From JAAYZK01 sp964535025 (GTDB lineage Bacteria; Planctomycetota; Phycisphaerae; SM23-33; FEN-1343), in contig CAZHRW010000123.1 in the NCBI GenBank assembly GCA_964535025.1, positions 1-25,359 of the forward strand: 25,359 nucleotides of DNA. Direction: 5' to 3'. Shown here piece by piece: positions 1-7,561 of this stretch. The position numbers and the translations under genes are program-made. The notes beneath the pieces were generated by a model that was not told where the DNA came from, made no database searches, and was given only the letters and a program-made list of their open reading frames with translations. How positions within the stretch are numbered: the first letter of the stretch is position 1; the number at the start of each line of letters is the position of its first letter.

Positions 1-247
1 AAACGCCCGTGCCAAACCCCGCGCCGCCGCCGGGCTCCCCCCGCCGCACCCCCGCGGCAAACGCGCTCCACGCCCTTGCTGTGTCTACGGTTACAGAAAA
101 TAGACCCGCCCTCGTTTTTTTGCACGTTCGCCCTGGCCCGCCCCTGCCCGCCGCCGGCCGCGACGGCGCAACTGTTGCCCCGCCAGGCGCAAGAACTGCG
201 TGGTGCGGCCAGGCGTGCCCCTGCGTGATTTGATATTCGCCGTTCCG
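1..247. other. Upstream region with no gene recognised
   Basis: No credible coding region is seen. Possible reading frames here are proline- and arginine-rich and resemble no family. The stretch ends at the promoter candidate for the acetyltransferase operon. A gene ending to the left of the window could supply a downstream flank, but nothing in the sequence shows it. Confidence 0.4.
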
Positions 248-276
248 TTGGACCGGCCGCTCGCCGACGGTAGAAT
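248..276 (+). promoter_or_regulatory. Sigma70-like promoter of the GNAT-MlaF-MCE operon
   Basis: TTGGAC (248-253) and TAGAAT (271-276) are separated by 17 bases. Transcription would begin near 282-284, only a few bases before the ATG at 287, so the message would be leaderless or nearly so. Inferred from consensus match and spacing only. Confidence 0.5.
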
Positions 277-286
277 GGTGGGTTCA

Positions 287-754
287 ATGAAGATTCGACC
301 TGCACGCATGACCGACGCCGTCGCGATCGGCGAGATCGTCAACTATCACGCCGAGCGCGGGCGGATGCTCCACCGCTCGCTGGAGGCGATCTACGATACG
401 TTGCGCAACTTCCTCGTCGCCGACGTCGACGGGGAGGTGCTCGGCTGCGTGGCTGTCGAGATCGCCTGGGCCGACCTGGCGGAGGTCAAGTCCCTGGCCG
501 TCGCGCCCCACGCGATCGGCCGGGGCCTCGGCGACGCGCTGGTGCGGGCGGCGATCGACGACGCCCGGAAACTGGGCGTCCGCCGTCTGTTCGCCCTGAC
601 GTACGTCGATGCGTTCTTCGCCCGGTTCGGCTTCAAGCGGATCGACCGCAAGCAGTTGCCCTCGAAGGTGTGGACCGACTGCGTCTACTGCCCCCGGCGG
701 CACGCCTGCAACGAGATCGCCGTTCTGCTGCACCTGGCGCCGGAGATGCCATGA
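287..754 (+). CDS. GNAT-family N-acetyltransferase, short ArgA-like
   Basis: This is a 155-residue single-domain acetyl-CoA-dependent N-acetyltransferase. The acetyl-CoA loop is visible as the VAPHAIGRGLGDALV segment, preceded by the strand AEVKSLAV. The C-terminal part has FFARFGFKRI and then KVWTDCVYCPRRHACNEIA. That cysteine-bearing tail resembles the short stand-alone ArgA-type (N-acetylglutamate synthase-like) enzymes, so a role in arginine biosynthesis is plausible, but the substrate cannot be read from the sequence. I chose the ATG at 287 because homology begins at MKIRPARMTDA and a promoter candidate ends at 276. In-frame starts at 200 and 275 are possible but lie inside or before the promoter. 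The stop overlaps the next gene's start (ATGA at 751-754), which implies translational coupling to the transport ATPase despite an apparently unrelated function. Confidence 0.85.
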   Translation: MKIRPARMTDAVAIGEIVNYHAERGRMLHRSLEAIYDTLRNFLVADVDGEVLGCVAVEIAWADLAEVKSLAVAPHAIGRGLGDALVRAAIDDARKLGVRRLFALTYVDAFFARFGFKRIDRKQLPSKVWTDCVYCPRRHACNEIAVLLHLAPEMP

Positions 755-1560
755 CCGATGACGGACGCCCCATCATCGAGCTGGTCGACGTCTGGAAGGC
801 CTTCGGGCCGGTCGAGGTCCTCCGGGGGGTCGACCTGGCGGTGCGGCCGGGCGAGACGACCGCCGTGATCGGCCCCAGCGGGTGCGGCAAGAGCGTGCTG
901 CTCAAGCACATCGTCGGCCTGCTCCACCCCGACCGCGGGTGCGTCCGCTTCGACGGGCAGGACATCGCCGGCCGCGGCGAGGCGGCCCTGCGCCCCATCC
1001 GCCGGCGGATCGGGTTCGTCTTCCAGAGCGGGGGGCTGTTCGACTCGATGACCGTCGAGGAGAACGTCCGGTTCCCCCTCGTCGAACACCATCACGGCTC
1101 GCCCGACCAGTGGCCCGACCGCTGCCGCGACGCCCTGCGGGTCGTCGGCCTCGACGGGCTGCAGCAGACGATGCCCGCCGACCTGTCCGGCGGGCAGCGC
1201 AAACGCGTCGCCCTGGCCCGCGCGATCGTCACCGAGCCCGACGTGATCCTCTACGACGAACCGACCACCGGGCTGGACCCCGTCCGCGCCGACCTGATCA
1301 ACGAACTGATCATCCGCCTGCACCGCCGCACGCGATCGACCGCCGTGATGGTCACCCACGACATGGTCTCGGCGCGGAAGGTCGCCCATCGGATCGTGAT
1401 GCTCTACGACGGCCGGTTCCTCGTCGACACCACCCCCGAGGCCCTGGCGGCCATCGACGACGAGCTGGTCCGCCGCTTCATCGAGGGCCGGGCCGCGCCC
1501 GAGGAGATGCGAGAGCTCCAGACGACCCGCCTGGCCGAATCGAGGACGCCAACGCCATGA
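751..1560 (+). CDS. MlaF/Ttg2A-like ABC transporter ATP-binding protein
   Basis: This 269-residue ATPase subunit is of the Mla/Mkl phospholipid-transport type. It shows Walker A GPSGCGKS, Q-loop region FVFQSGGLFDSMTV, signature LSGGQRKRVALARA, Walker B VILYDEPTTGLDP and the switch histidine in VTHDM. The YDEPTTGLDPVRAD wording and the adjacent MCE gene favour MlaF over other ABC ATPases. The family powers lipid movement between the inner and outer membrane together with an MlaE permease and an MCE protein. The ATG at 751 overlaps the acetyltransferase stop, and the TGA at 1558-1560 overlaps the next ATG at 1557, so the three genes form a tightly coupled unit. No permease gene is adjacent, so it must lie elsewhere or the complex is atypical. 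Confidence 0.9.
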   Translation: MTDDGRPIIELVDVWKAFGPVEVLRGVDLAVRPGETTAVIGPSGCGKSVLLKHIVGLLHPDRGCVRFDGQDIAGRGEAALRPIRRRIGFVFQSGGLFDSMTVEENVRFPLVEHHHGSPDQWPDRCRDALRVVGLDGLQQTMPADLSGGQRKRVALARAIVTEPDVILYDEPTTGLDPVRADLINELIIRLHRRTRSTAVMVTHDMVSARKVAHRIVMLYDGRFLVDTTPEALAAIDDELVRRFIEGRAAPEEMRELQTTRLAESRTPTP

Positions 1561-2591
1561 CCGAACGCACACGCAACGTCGCCGTCGGACTGACCGCCCT
1601 GGGGGCGATCCTCGGGCTGGCCTACATGGTTCTGCTGTTCGGCGACCTGCCCGGTTTCGCCTATCGCGGCTGGCCGCTGCGGCTGCGGTTCGACGAGGTC
1701 GGCTCGCTGGAGCCCGGGGGCGAGGTCCGCCTCAACGGCATCCGCATCGGCACGGTGGCCGAGGTGGCCCTGGCCGACGATCCCCGCCGCGGCGCCGACG
1801 TCCGCTGCCGGATCGACCGCGACGTGCGGATCCCCGCCGGCGCCGTCGCCACGATCGGCCGTCGGGGCCTCGGCGGCGGGGCGTACATCCGCCTGACCAC
1901 CCCGGCCCCGGACGGCCCGCTCGCCTGGCTGGCGACGGACGGCACGGCGACGCTGCAGGGCGCCGACACCGGCGGCGGGCTGCTGGGGCCGGAGTTCGCC
2001 ACGCAGCTCGACGCCGTCGCCGAGGGCTTCGCGTCGTTCTCCCGCCTGGCCGACAACCTCAACGCCGTCCTCGCCACCGCCGACCAGGGCGGCCCGCCCG
2101 CCGAGGGTCTCGCCGGGACCATCCAGCGGCTCAACAGCGCCCTGGACGGCATCGGGCAAATCGCCAACGACCCGGACAACCAGGCCAACCTCAACGCCGC
2201 CCTCGACAACCTCCGACGCACCTCCGGCCAGGCCGCCGAGGCCATCGGCGAGTTCACCGCCATGGTCCGCCAGGCCCGCCGGACCTTCGCCACGCTCGAC
2301 GACGGCGTCGCCGACATGAGCGACGCCGCCGCCCGCGTCGGCACCCGCGCCGACACCCTCGCCGGCAAGCTCATCGACGACGCCGACCGCCTCGGCCGCC
2401 TGCTCGGTGAGCTCCACCGCGCCGCCGCCCGCCTCGACGCATCCGACGGCGCCGCCGGCCGCCTGCTCAACGACCCGGCCCTCTACACCAACCTCCTCGA
2501 ATCCACCGACACGCTCAACCGCACCCTCGCCGAGCTCGAGGCCATGCTCATCCAGTGGCGCGCCGAGGGGGTCAAGCTCAAGGTCAATTGA
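1557..2591 (+). CDS. MlaD-like MCE domain protein
   Basis: This 344-residue protein has one N-terminal membrane helix (about residues 8-27, VAVGLTALGAILGLAYMVLL). A single MCE domain follows at about residues 38-120, with the typical FDEVGSLEPGGEVRLNGI and IGTVAEVAL segments and GLGGGAYIRL. The rest, about residues 140-340, is helical and rich in Ala, Leu, Asn and Asp, with heptad-like spacing. MlaD-type proteins form hexameric rings anchored in the inner membrane that bind lipids, and the long helical tail could form a tunnel or needle across the periplasm. It is coupled to the ATPase through ATGA. Its stop lies 9 bases from the end of the convergent PDZ gene, leaving no room for a conventional terminator. 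Confidence 0.88.
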   Translation: MTERTRNVAVGLTALGAILGLAYMVLLFGDLPGFAYRGWPLRLRFDEVGSLEPGGEVRLNGIRIGTVAEVALADDPRRGADVRCRIDRDVRIPAGAVATIGRRGLGGGAYIRLTTPAPDGPLAWLATDGTATLQGADTGGGLLGPEFATQLDAVAEGFASFSRLADNLNAVLATADQGGPPAEGLAGTIQRLNSALDGIGQIANDPDNQANLNAALDNLRRTSGQAAEAIGEFTAMVRQARRTFATLDDGVADMSDAAARVGTRADTLAGKLIDDADRLGRLLGELHRAAARLDASDGAAGRLLNDPALYTNLLESTDTLNRTLAELEAMLIQWRAEGVKLKVN

Positions 2592-2600
2592 CGACCCCGG

Positions 2601-4784
2601 TCACTCCTCGGCCGCCGCGGCCGGCTGGGTGGCGGTGATCTTGCCCGGCTCGGCGGGGCGGATGCGGACGACGCGGCTCTTGGTCATGCGGAGGACGTCG
2701 AGGCGGAGTTCCCCGCCGGCGGCGACCAGATGCTCGAACTCGGCCGCCGTGCTGACGGGCCGGTCGTTGACGTGCGTGATGATCTCCAGCGGCTTGACGC
2801 CCGCCACCGCCGCTCGCGAGCCGGGCTCGAGCGTGGCGATGATGACGCCCGGGTCGTCGGGGCGGCGGAGGAAGTAGCGGCGGACCTCGTAGGTCATGTC
2901 GCGGACGGTCATGCCGAGGCTGTCGCAGTCGAACTGCGGCGCCATGTCGTAGTGCCGCGGGCCCTGCGTGATGGTGAAGGTTTCCCGGAACGGCTTGCCG
3001 TCGCGGGCGAATTCGGCGGCGACGGTCGTGCCGAACCCGAGGTTGGTCAGGACGCGGTTGAGCTCGCTCTCGGCCGGCGGCCACGGGCGGGGCGGGCAGT
3101 CGAAGTAGTCCTCGGGCAGTTGGTCCCAGTGTTCCCAGGGGAAGGGCTGGTCGCCGCCCCAGCGGCGTTCGGCGCTGGTGACCTCGATGGGCATCGGCAG
3201 CTCGGCCACGTGCAGGCGGATGAGGACGTCGCCGGTCCGCACGCCCGCCTCGGCGGCCGGGGAGTCGGCGTAGACGTACGAGACCAAGCCGCCGAACTCG
3301 CCGTCGCGGGTCAGGTGCGAGACCTTGTTGATCCGCGCCAGTTCCGCATCGAGCGGCTGGAGCTCCACGCCCAGCCACGCCAGGCGGGCCTCCTGCTCGG
3401 CCGACAGCGGGACGTTGCCGGCGTCGACGTGGGCGGCCAGGTCATCGAGCAGCGCGGCCACGTGCGCCACCGGCGTGAGGATCGGCTCGTCGCGGCGGCG
3501 CCAGGGCTCGGACGGCTCGTTCTTGCGGCGGCGCGCGATCGGCAGCGCCACCAGCCGTCCGTCCGTGTCGAACAGCACCAGCCCCTCCTCGCCGCTCATC
3601 GAGGGGAACCGCCGCCCGCCCAAGCCGATCTCGTAGCCGCTGATGCGGCGGTGGCCGACGTAGGTGGTGATCTGCTCGCCCTGCTGGTGGACCTCGATGC
3701 TCAGCAGCAGCCGCCCCCACCAGTCGGTGATCGGGGCTTCGCTGCGGGCGATGGCGGCCTCGGCGCCGGCGTCGACGGTGGCGACGAAGGCGCCGTAGTC
3801 GGTCAGCGTGCCGGCGAACTCGGCGGCCACGCCCTCGCCGCCGCCGAAGAAGCGGATCCGTTCGAGTCGTGCGGTGGTCTTGGGCTCCAGCTTGGCCAGC
3901 ACCAGCAGTCGTCCGTCGTCGATCACCCCGCCCAGGGTGTTCATCTCGGTGGGGGTCTCGTCGTCAGGCTGGTCGTACCGGGCGAAGGCGTCGCCGCCCT
4001 TCTTGGGGCTTCGAAAGCTCAGCCCCACGCGGCCGACCGAGCGGGCGAAGGCCGCTTCGAGGCGTTTCTGGGCGGCGGCGAGGTCGGCCGCGGAGATCAT
4101 CGGCCACCCGGTGGGCGATCCCCGCCAGGTGTCGTCGGGGGGCAGCCAGCCGTTCATGCACATCCCCACCGGCGTGCCGTCGGCGGCGGTAATGAGGCTC
4201 TCGCCTACCGCCGGGCGGTAGACGCGGCCGCCATGGGTCACCGACAGACTGGTCGGCAGCCGCTGGACGCCCGTGGCGAAGTGGGCCCTGCCGGGGGAGT
4301 AGGTCACCGCGAACAGCGGCCCGTCGGCGGCCACGTCAAAGCGCAGCACGCGGGCCTCGTCGACGGGCTCGGCGAGCTTGAGCATCACGGCGCTGTCGGC
4401 CAGGCCGTAGGCCGCGGGTTTCGCGTCGATGAGCTTGTCGCCGACGCGGACGGCGATCCGCTCGATGAACCGCGGATGGATCATCGGATCGGGCATGAGC
4501 ACCTCGGTGGTCGACAGGACGAACCCCGGCTCGAGGTAGGGGCGCTGCTCGTCGATGACCGCTTCCAGGTCGGTTCGGCTGCTCCAGCCGCCGTGCCGCC
4601 CGGCGGCGGTGGGCGTCCGGCCGTTGTGGGTGCGGAGGGTGAACTCCACGTCCACCAGCGACAGCCGCACCGCCTCGACGACGGCGGCCAGGTCCTCCGG
4701 CTGGGTGGTGGCGTCGTCGTCGGCCCGCACGGGACCGGCCAGCAGGGCGCCGGTGAGCATCACGGCCAGCAGTCGCATCATCAT
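2601..4784 (-). CDS. Exported PDZ protein with degenerate trypsin-like regions
   Basis: This is a 727-residue exported protein. Residues 1-21 form a signal peptide (MMMRLLAVMLTGALLAGPVRA) with a likely cleavage after Ala21. Residues about 30-220 and 240-440 each loosely recall a trypsin fold: the first has GFVLSTTEVLM and DSAVMLKLAEP where HtrA proteases carry the His and Asp motifs, and the second ends in SGEEGLVLFDTDGRLVAL. Neither has the GNSGGP serine motif. Two PDZ domains follow: one at about 470-625 with a long insert, containing GGLVSYVYADSPAAEAGV, and one at about 645-710, containing LEPGSRAAVAGVKPLEII. The gene lies 45 bases downstream of an intact HtrA-like protease on the same strand, so it is probably cotranscribed. 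GGAG precedes the start at suitable spacing. I infer a catalytically dead partner or scaffold. The degenerate-protease reading is by eye. Confidence 0.82.
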   Translation of the reverse strand: MMMRLLAVMLTGALLAGPVRADDDATTQPEDLAAVVEAVRLSLVDVEFTLRTHNGRTPTAAGRHGGWSSRTDLEAVIDEQRPYLEPGFVLSTTEVLMPDPMIHPRFIERIAVRVGDKLIDAKPAAYGLADSAVMLKLAEPVDEARVLRFDVAADGPLFAVTYSPGRAHFATGVQRLPTSLSVTHGGRVYRPAVGESLITAADGTPVGMCMNGWLPPDDTWRGSPTGWPMISAADLAAAQKRLEAAFARSVGRVGLSFRSPKKGGDAFARYDQPDDETPTEMNTLGGVIDDGRLLVLAKLEPKTTARLERIRFFGGGEGVAAEFAGTLTDYGAFVATVDAGAEAAIARSEAPITDWWGRLLLSIEVHQQGEQITTYVGHRRISGYEIGLGGRRFPSMSGEEGLVLFDTDGRLVALPIARRRKNEPSEPWRRRDEPILTPVAHVAALLDDLAAHVDAGNVPLSAEQEARLAWLGVELQPLDAELARINKVSHLTRDGEFGGLVSYVYADSPAAEAGVRTGDVLIRLHVAELPMPIEVTSAERRWGGDQPFPWEHWDQLPEDYFDCPPRPWPPAESELNRVLTNLGFGTTVAAEFARDGKPFRETFTITQGPRHYDMAPQFDCDSLGMTVRDMTYEVRRYFLRRPDDPGVIIATLEPGSRAAVAGVKPLEIITHVNDRPVSTAAEFEHLVAAGGELRLDVLRMTKSRVVRIRPAEPGKITATQPAAAAEE

Positions 4785-4829
4785 GGCTTGTCTCCTGGGC
4801 GGAGACGACCGCCGCGGGCGGCCGGTCCG

Positions 4830-6215
4830 CTAGCGTTGTTCGTAGTCCCGCGAGAAATCCAGCACCACCTGGCGCATCAGCCCGTTGCGCAGGACCGACA
4901 CCACCACGCGGTGCTTGCGGCGGACGTTCTCGACGGCCCCGGCGTAGAGCCGCCGTACGTCGGCCAGGTCGGTGACGTCCTGGCCGTCGATGTTGAGGAG
5001 GATGTCCTGTTCCTGCAGTCCGGCCGAGGAGGCGTTGCCGGGGTACTTGACGCCGAAGATGTACACCCCCGCGGCCCGGTGGAAGTACAGGTCGGGGTTG
5101 TCGAAGCGGTTGATCGTCTTGACGGTCATGTTCCAGCGGGGGCAGTCGAGCTCCTCGCCCTCGACGTCGCCCTTGTCGCGGGGGGTGAACGTGAGGGTCA
5201 TCGCCTCGCCGCGGCGCAGGAGGTCCAATGTAACCTCCTGGTCGGGCGGCAGCAGGCCCAGGCGGCGGCGGACGGCGGGGAGGCTCTCGTCGGTCAAGCC
5301 CGTCACCGGACGGCCGTTGATCCGCAGGATCCGGTCCTGGCCCAGCAGCCCGGCGTGCCGGGCGGGGCTGTGCGGGTCGGTGCCGGCCACGATGACGCCC
5401 CGGTCGCCCTCGAAGAAGATGTCGCGATCGAAGTCCCGCAGCGGCTGCAGTTGCAGCCCGGTCCACGTCCAGTTCGCCTTGCCGTGCTCCCGCAGACGGC
5501 CGACGATCAGGCCGACGATGTCGCTGGGGATGGCGAAGCCGGTATCCCCGCCGACCATGACCCCGCGTGTGTTGATCCCGACGATGCGGCCGGCGGTGTC
5601 GACCAGGGGTCCGCCGGAGTTGCCCGGGGAGATCGCCGCGTCGGTCTGCAGCCAGTGGGTGTATTCGCTGTGGTCGGGCAAGTAGCGTTCAGTGCAGGAG
5701 ATAATGCCGATCGACACCGACCGGTTCATCCCCCACGGCGCGCCCATGGCCATGACGAAGTCGCCCTCGCGCAGGTCGGGCGAGCTGCCCATGGCCGCGA
5801 AGGGCACCCCGGCGTCATCGTCGGGCAGGTTCAACTGGAGCAGGGCCAGGTCGGTGTCCTTGTCGGTCCCGACCACCCGGGCGGTCAGTGCGCGGCCGTC
5901 CAGCAGCAGGCAGCGGACCTCGACGGCCCGGTCGACGACGTGCCAGTTGGTGAGGACCTCCCCGGCCGCCGTGATGATCACGCCGCTGCCGGCGACCTCC
6001 TCGGTGATCCGCCGGCCGCTCTCGTAGCTTTCGCGGAGGCACTTGATGTAGACGACCGCGGGAAACACACGATCCTTCGCCCGCTGGACGATCTGCCGGA
6101 AGTCGGCCGCCTCGACGGTCGCCGGCCGCGTCGTCGCCGGCGCCGCCGATCGGGTCGTGCAGCCGCCCAGGGCCGCCGCCAATACGCACACCAGGCTGAT
6201 ACGGACATGCTTCAT
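4830..6215 (-). CDS. HtrA/DegP-like serine protease lipoprotein with two PDZ domains
   Basis: This 461-residue exported protease has a lipoprotein signal peptide with lipobox LGGC (Cys19), so the mature protein is probably membrane-anchored and periplasmic. The trypsin-like domain spans about residues 40-235 and has a complete triad: His92 in LTNWHVV, Asp122 in DTDLALL and Ser200 in SPGNSGGP. PDZ domains follow at about 250-345 (DPHSPARHAGLLGQDRIL) and 375-455 (GNASSAGLQEQDILLNIDG). This matches the HtrA architecture, which degrades or refolds damaged envelope proteins. It is the first gene of a two-gene minus-strand operon with the degenerate PDZ protein. A sigma70-like promoter lies at 6266-6294. 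The Shine-Dalgarno sequence is weak (AAGGCGGG about 10 bases upstream). Confidence 0.92.
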   Translation of the reverse strand: MKHVRISLVCVLAAALGGCTTRSAAPATTRPATVEAADFRQIVQRAKDRVFPAVVYIKCLRESYESGRRITEEVAGSGVIITAAGEVLTNWHVVDRAVEVRCLLLDGRALTARVVGTDKDTDLALLQLNLPDDDAGVPFAAMGSSPDLREGDFVMAMGAPWGMNRSVSIGIISCTERYLPDHSEYTHWLQTDAAISPGNSGGPLVDTAGRIVGINTRGVMVGGDTGFAIPSDIVGLIVGRLREHGKANWTWTGLQLQPLRDFDRDIFFEGDRGVIVAGTDPHSPARHAGLLGQDRILRINGRPVTGLTDESLPAVRRRLGLLPPDQEVTLDLLRRGEAMTLTFTPRDKGDVEGEELDCPRWNMTVKTINRFDNPDLYFHRAAGVYIFGVKYPGNASSAGLQEQDILLNIDGQDVTDLADVRRLYAGAVENVRRKHRVVVSVLRNGLMRQVVLDFSRDYEQR

Positions 6216-6265
6216 GATCTAACCCGCCTTGGAAAGGTCAGCGGTCTTCGTCTCCGCATGGGACC

Positions 6266-6294
6266 ATGGTACACCCCGGGCGGCAGGGACTCAA
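6266..6294 (-). promoter_or_regulatory. Promoter candidate for the HtrA-like operon
   Basis: Read on the minus strand, TTGAGT (6294-6289) and TACCAT (6271-6266) are separated by 17 bases. The predicted transcript starts near 6260, giving a leader of about 45 bases before the ATG at 6215. Confidence 0.45.
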
Positions 6295-6346
6295 GGCTTG
6301 CCAACCGCTTACGATTGTCCCCTCGCGCCCGACCGGCAATCGGCGA

Positions 6347-6375
6347 TTGACAAATCCGCCCGAGCGGCTCAGGAT
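6347..6375 (+). promoter_or_regulatory. Promoter candidate for the first creatininase gene
   Basis: A perfect TTGACA (6347-6352) is followed after 17 bases by a weak CAGGAT (6370-6375). The start codon is at 6402, preceded by GGAG (6392-6395). The -10 match is poor, so this is tentative. Confidence 0.35.
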
Positions 6376-6401
6376 GCGGTGACGGGGGGACGGAGACGCC
6401 G

Positions 6402-7214
6402 ATGATCGACGAGTGGGACCTGGCCGCGACGAACCTGCACCGCGCCTCGCGGCGGCACTACGAGGTGGCGGTGATCCCGACGGCGGCCGTCGAGGCGCAC
6501 AACCGCCACCTGCCCGAGGGCCAGGATCTTCTGCACACCACGGCCATCGCCCGGCGGTGCTGCGCCGCGGCGTGGGGGCGGTGCGAATCGGTCCTGTGCC
6601 TGCCGACGATCCCCTACGGGGTCGACTGCAACCTGCTGGCCTACCCGGTGACGATCCACGTCTCGCAAGCCACGCTGGATGCGATGGTTCGCGACATCAT
6701 CGCCTCCCTGCGCCACCACGGGATCCGCAAGATCGTCCTGCTCAACGGCCACGGCGGCAACGACTTCACACCGCTGGTGCGGCAGCTCCAGTGCGACCTG
6801 GACGTCTTCGTGTTCGTCTGCAACTGGTGGACCGTCGGTAAGGACCGCTGGGACGAGTACTTCGACCGCGACGACGACCACGCCGGCCAGATGGAGACCT
6901 CCGTCGCGCTGGCCCTGTTCGGCGACCTGGTCGAATTGGACGTCGCCGGCGACGGACAGCCGCTGCCGCTGGGCCTGGAGGCCCTGCGCCGCGGCTGGGT
7001 GCGGACCAGCCGCGACTTCGCCACGCTGAACCCCAACGGCGCCTGCGGCGACCCGACCGGCGCAACCGCCGAGCGTGGCGAACGTTACCTGGATCTGGTC
7101 TGTCAACGCATCACCGAGTTCCTCGTCGACCTGGCCACCTGGGCGATCGACGCGACCTTCCCCCTGGCAGGCCACGACGACCGAGGCCGGGGCGATTCGA
7201 CGGGCGGTGAATGA
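6402..7214 (+). CDS. Creatininase-family amidohydrolase
   Basis: This 270-residue protein is of the creatininase/MftE superfamily of binuclear-metal cyclic-amide or amide hydrolases. The N-terminal motif PTAAVEAHNRHLPEGQDLL supplies Glu31, His33 and Asp42. NGHGGN supplies His117. DDDHAGQMETS (His160, Glu165) is the conserved third motif, so all expected metal and catalytic positions are present. The length is typical for the family. There is no signal peptide, so it should be cytoplasmic. Members act on creatinine, formamide intermediates or peptide-like substrates, and the sequence does not tell which. It lies upstream of a peptide ABC transporter operon in the same direction but is separated from it by 347 bases with their own promoter candidate. 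Its stop overlaps the start of a possible 19-residue peptide. Confidence 0.88.
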   Translation: MIDEWDLAATNLHRASRRHYEVAVIPTAAVEAHNRHLPEGQDLLHTTAIARRCCAAAWGRCESVLCLPTIPYGVDCNLLAYPVTIHVSQATLDAMVRDIIASLRHHGIRKIVLLNGHGGNDFTPLVRQLQCDLDVFVFVCNWWTVGKDRWDEYFDRDDDHAGQMETSVALALFGDLVELDVAGDGQPLPLGLEALRRGWVRTSRDFATLNPNGACGDPTGATAERGERYLDLVCQRITEFLVDLATWAIDATFPLAGHDDRGRGDSTGGE

Positions 7215-7270
7215 CCTGGGCCCAAGGCGAGTGCTTCATGGGCAACACGTACTTCTTCCAGCAGCCGTGA
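7211..7270 (+). CDS. Possible 19-residue peptide overlapping the creatininase stop
   Basis: An ATG at 7211 overlaps the creatininase TGA (ATGA) and opens a 19-codon frame reading MTWAQGECFMGNTYFFQQP before a TGA. Nearly every codon ends in G or C, as in real genes of this genome, and the composition is aromatic-rich rather than the Arg/Pro-rich pattern of shadow frames. It could be a translationally coupled small peptide or the decayed end of a longer gene. No homolog is recognised. Confidence 0.25.
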   Translation: MTWAQGECFMGNTYFFQQP

Positions 7271-7447
7271 GGCACAAAGCGGTTGCGGCGGGCGGGCAGG
7301 TGGGCCCGGGCGAATGATGGCGCGTAAGTCCGTGCCTTCGAGTGAGAAAGGCTTATCGCCCCCGGCGACGGGCGGCGGCGCGGGCCGTCGCGGCCCGGCG
7401 GCGCGCACGACTGAATGATTGACCCACCCCCGTCAACCTGTTATCGT
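7271..7447 (+). promoter_or_regulatory. Intergenic region with hairpin and transporter promoter candidate
   Basis: Nothing coding is seen here. A perfect short hairpin, GGGCCG-tcg-CGGCCC (7382-7396), has no T-tract and may be a weak terminator or a structural element. Just after it, TTGACC (7419-7424) and TATCGT (7442-7447) are spaced by 17 bases. That is a plausible promoter for the transporter operon, giving a leader of about 110 bases before 7562. A good ribosome binding site, AAGGAG (7548-7553), precedes the start. Confidence 0.45.
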
Positions 7448-7561
7448 CAATGTTTGTCGACCCTTGGCGGCCGTGCCGCCGGGGCTCGTCGAAACGACCG
7501 GGTCGCCCCACCCAGGCTCGGACCAGGACGTGACTGAGCATCCGTACAAGGAGACTGCCTT

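Noticed and set aside
1..233. Short open frame at the left edge
   Set aside because: Pro/Arg/Ala-rich with no family resemblance and no ribosome binding site.
882..1556. Plus-strand extension upstream of the MCE gene, giving a longer frame
   Set aside because: It is an Arg/Pro-rich alternative frame of the ABC ATPase. MCE homology and the membrane helix begin at the ATG at 1557.
2730..6350. Very long plus-strand open frame (over 1200 codons) opposite the HtrA-like operon
   Set aside because: It mirrors two well-supported minus-strand genes, has low-complexity Val/Gly/Asp/Arg composition and no recognisable domain. Long antisense frames are expected in DNA with such strong GC third-position bias.
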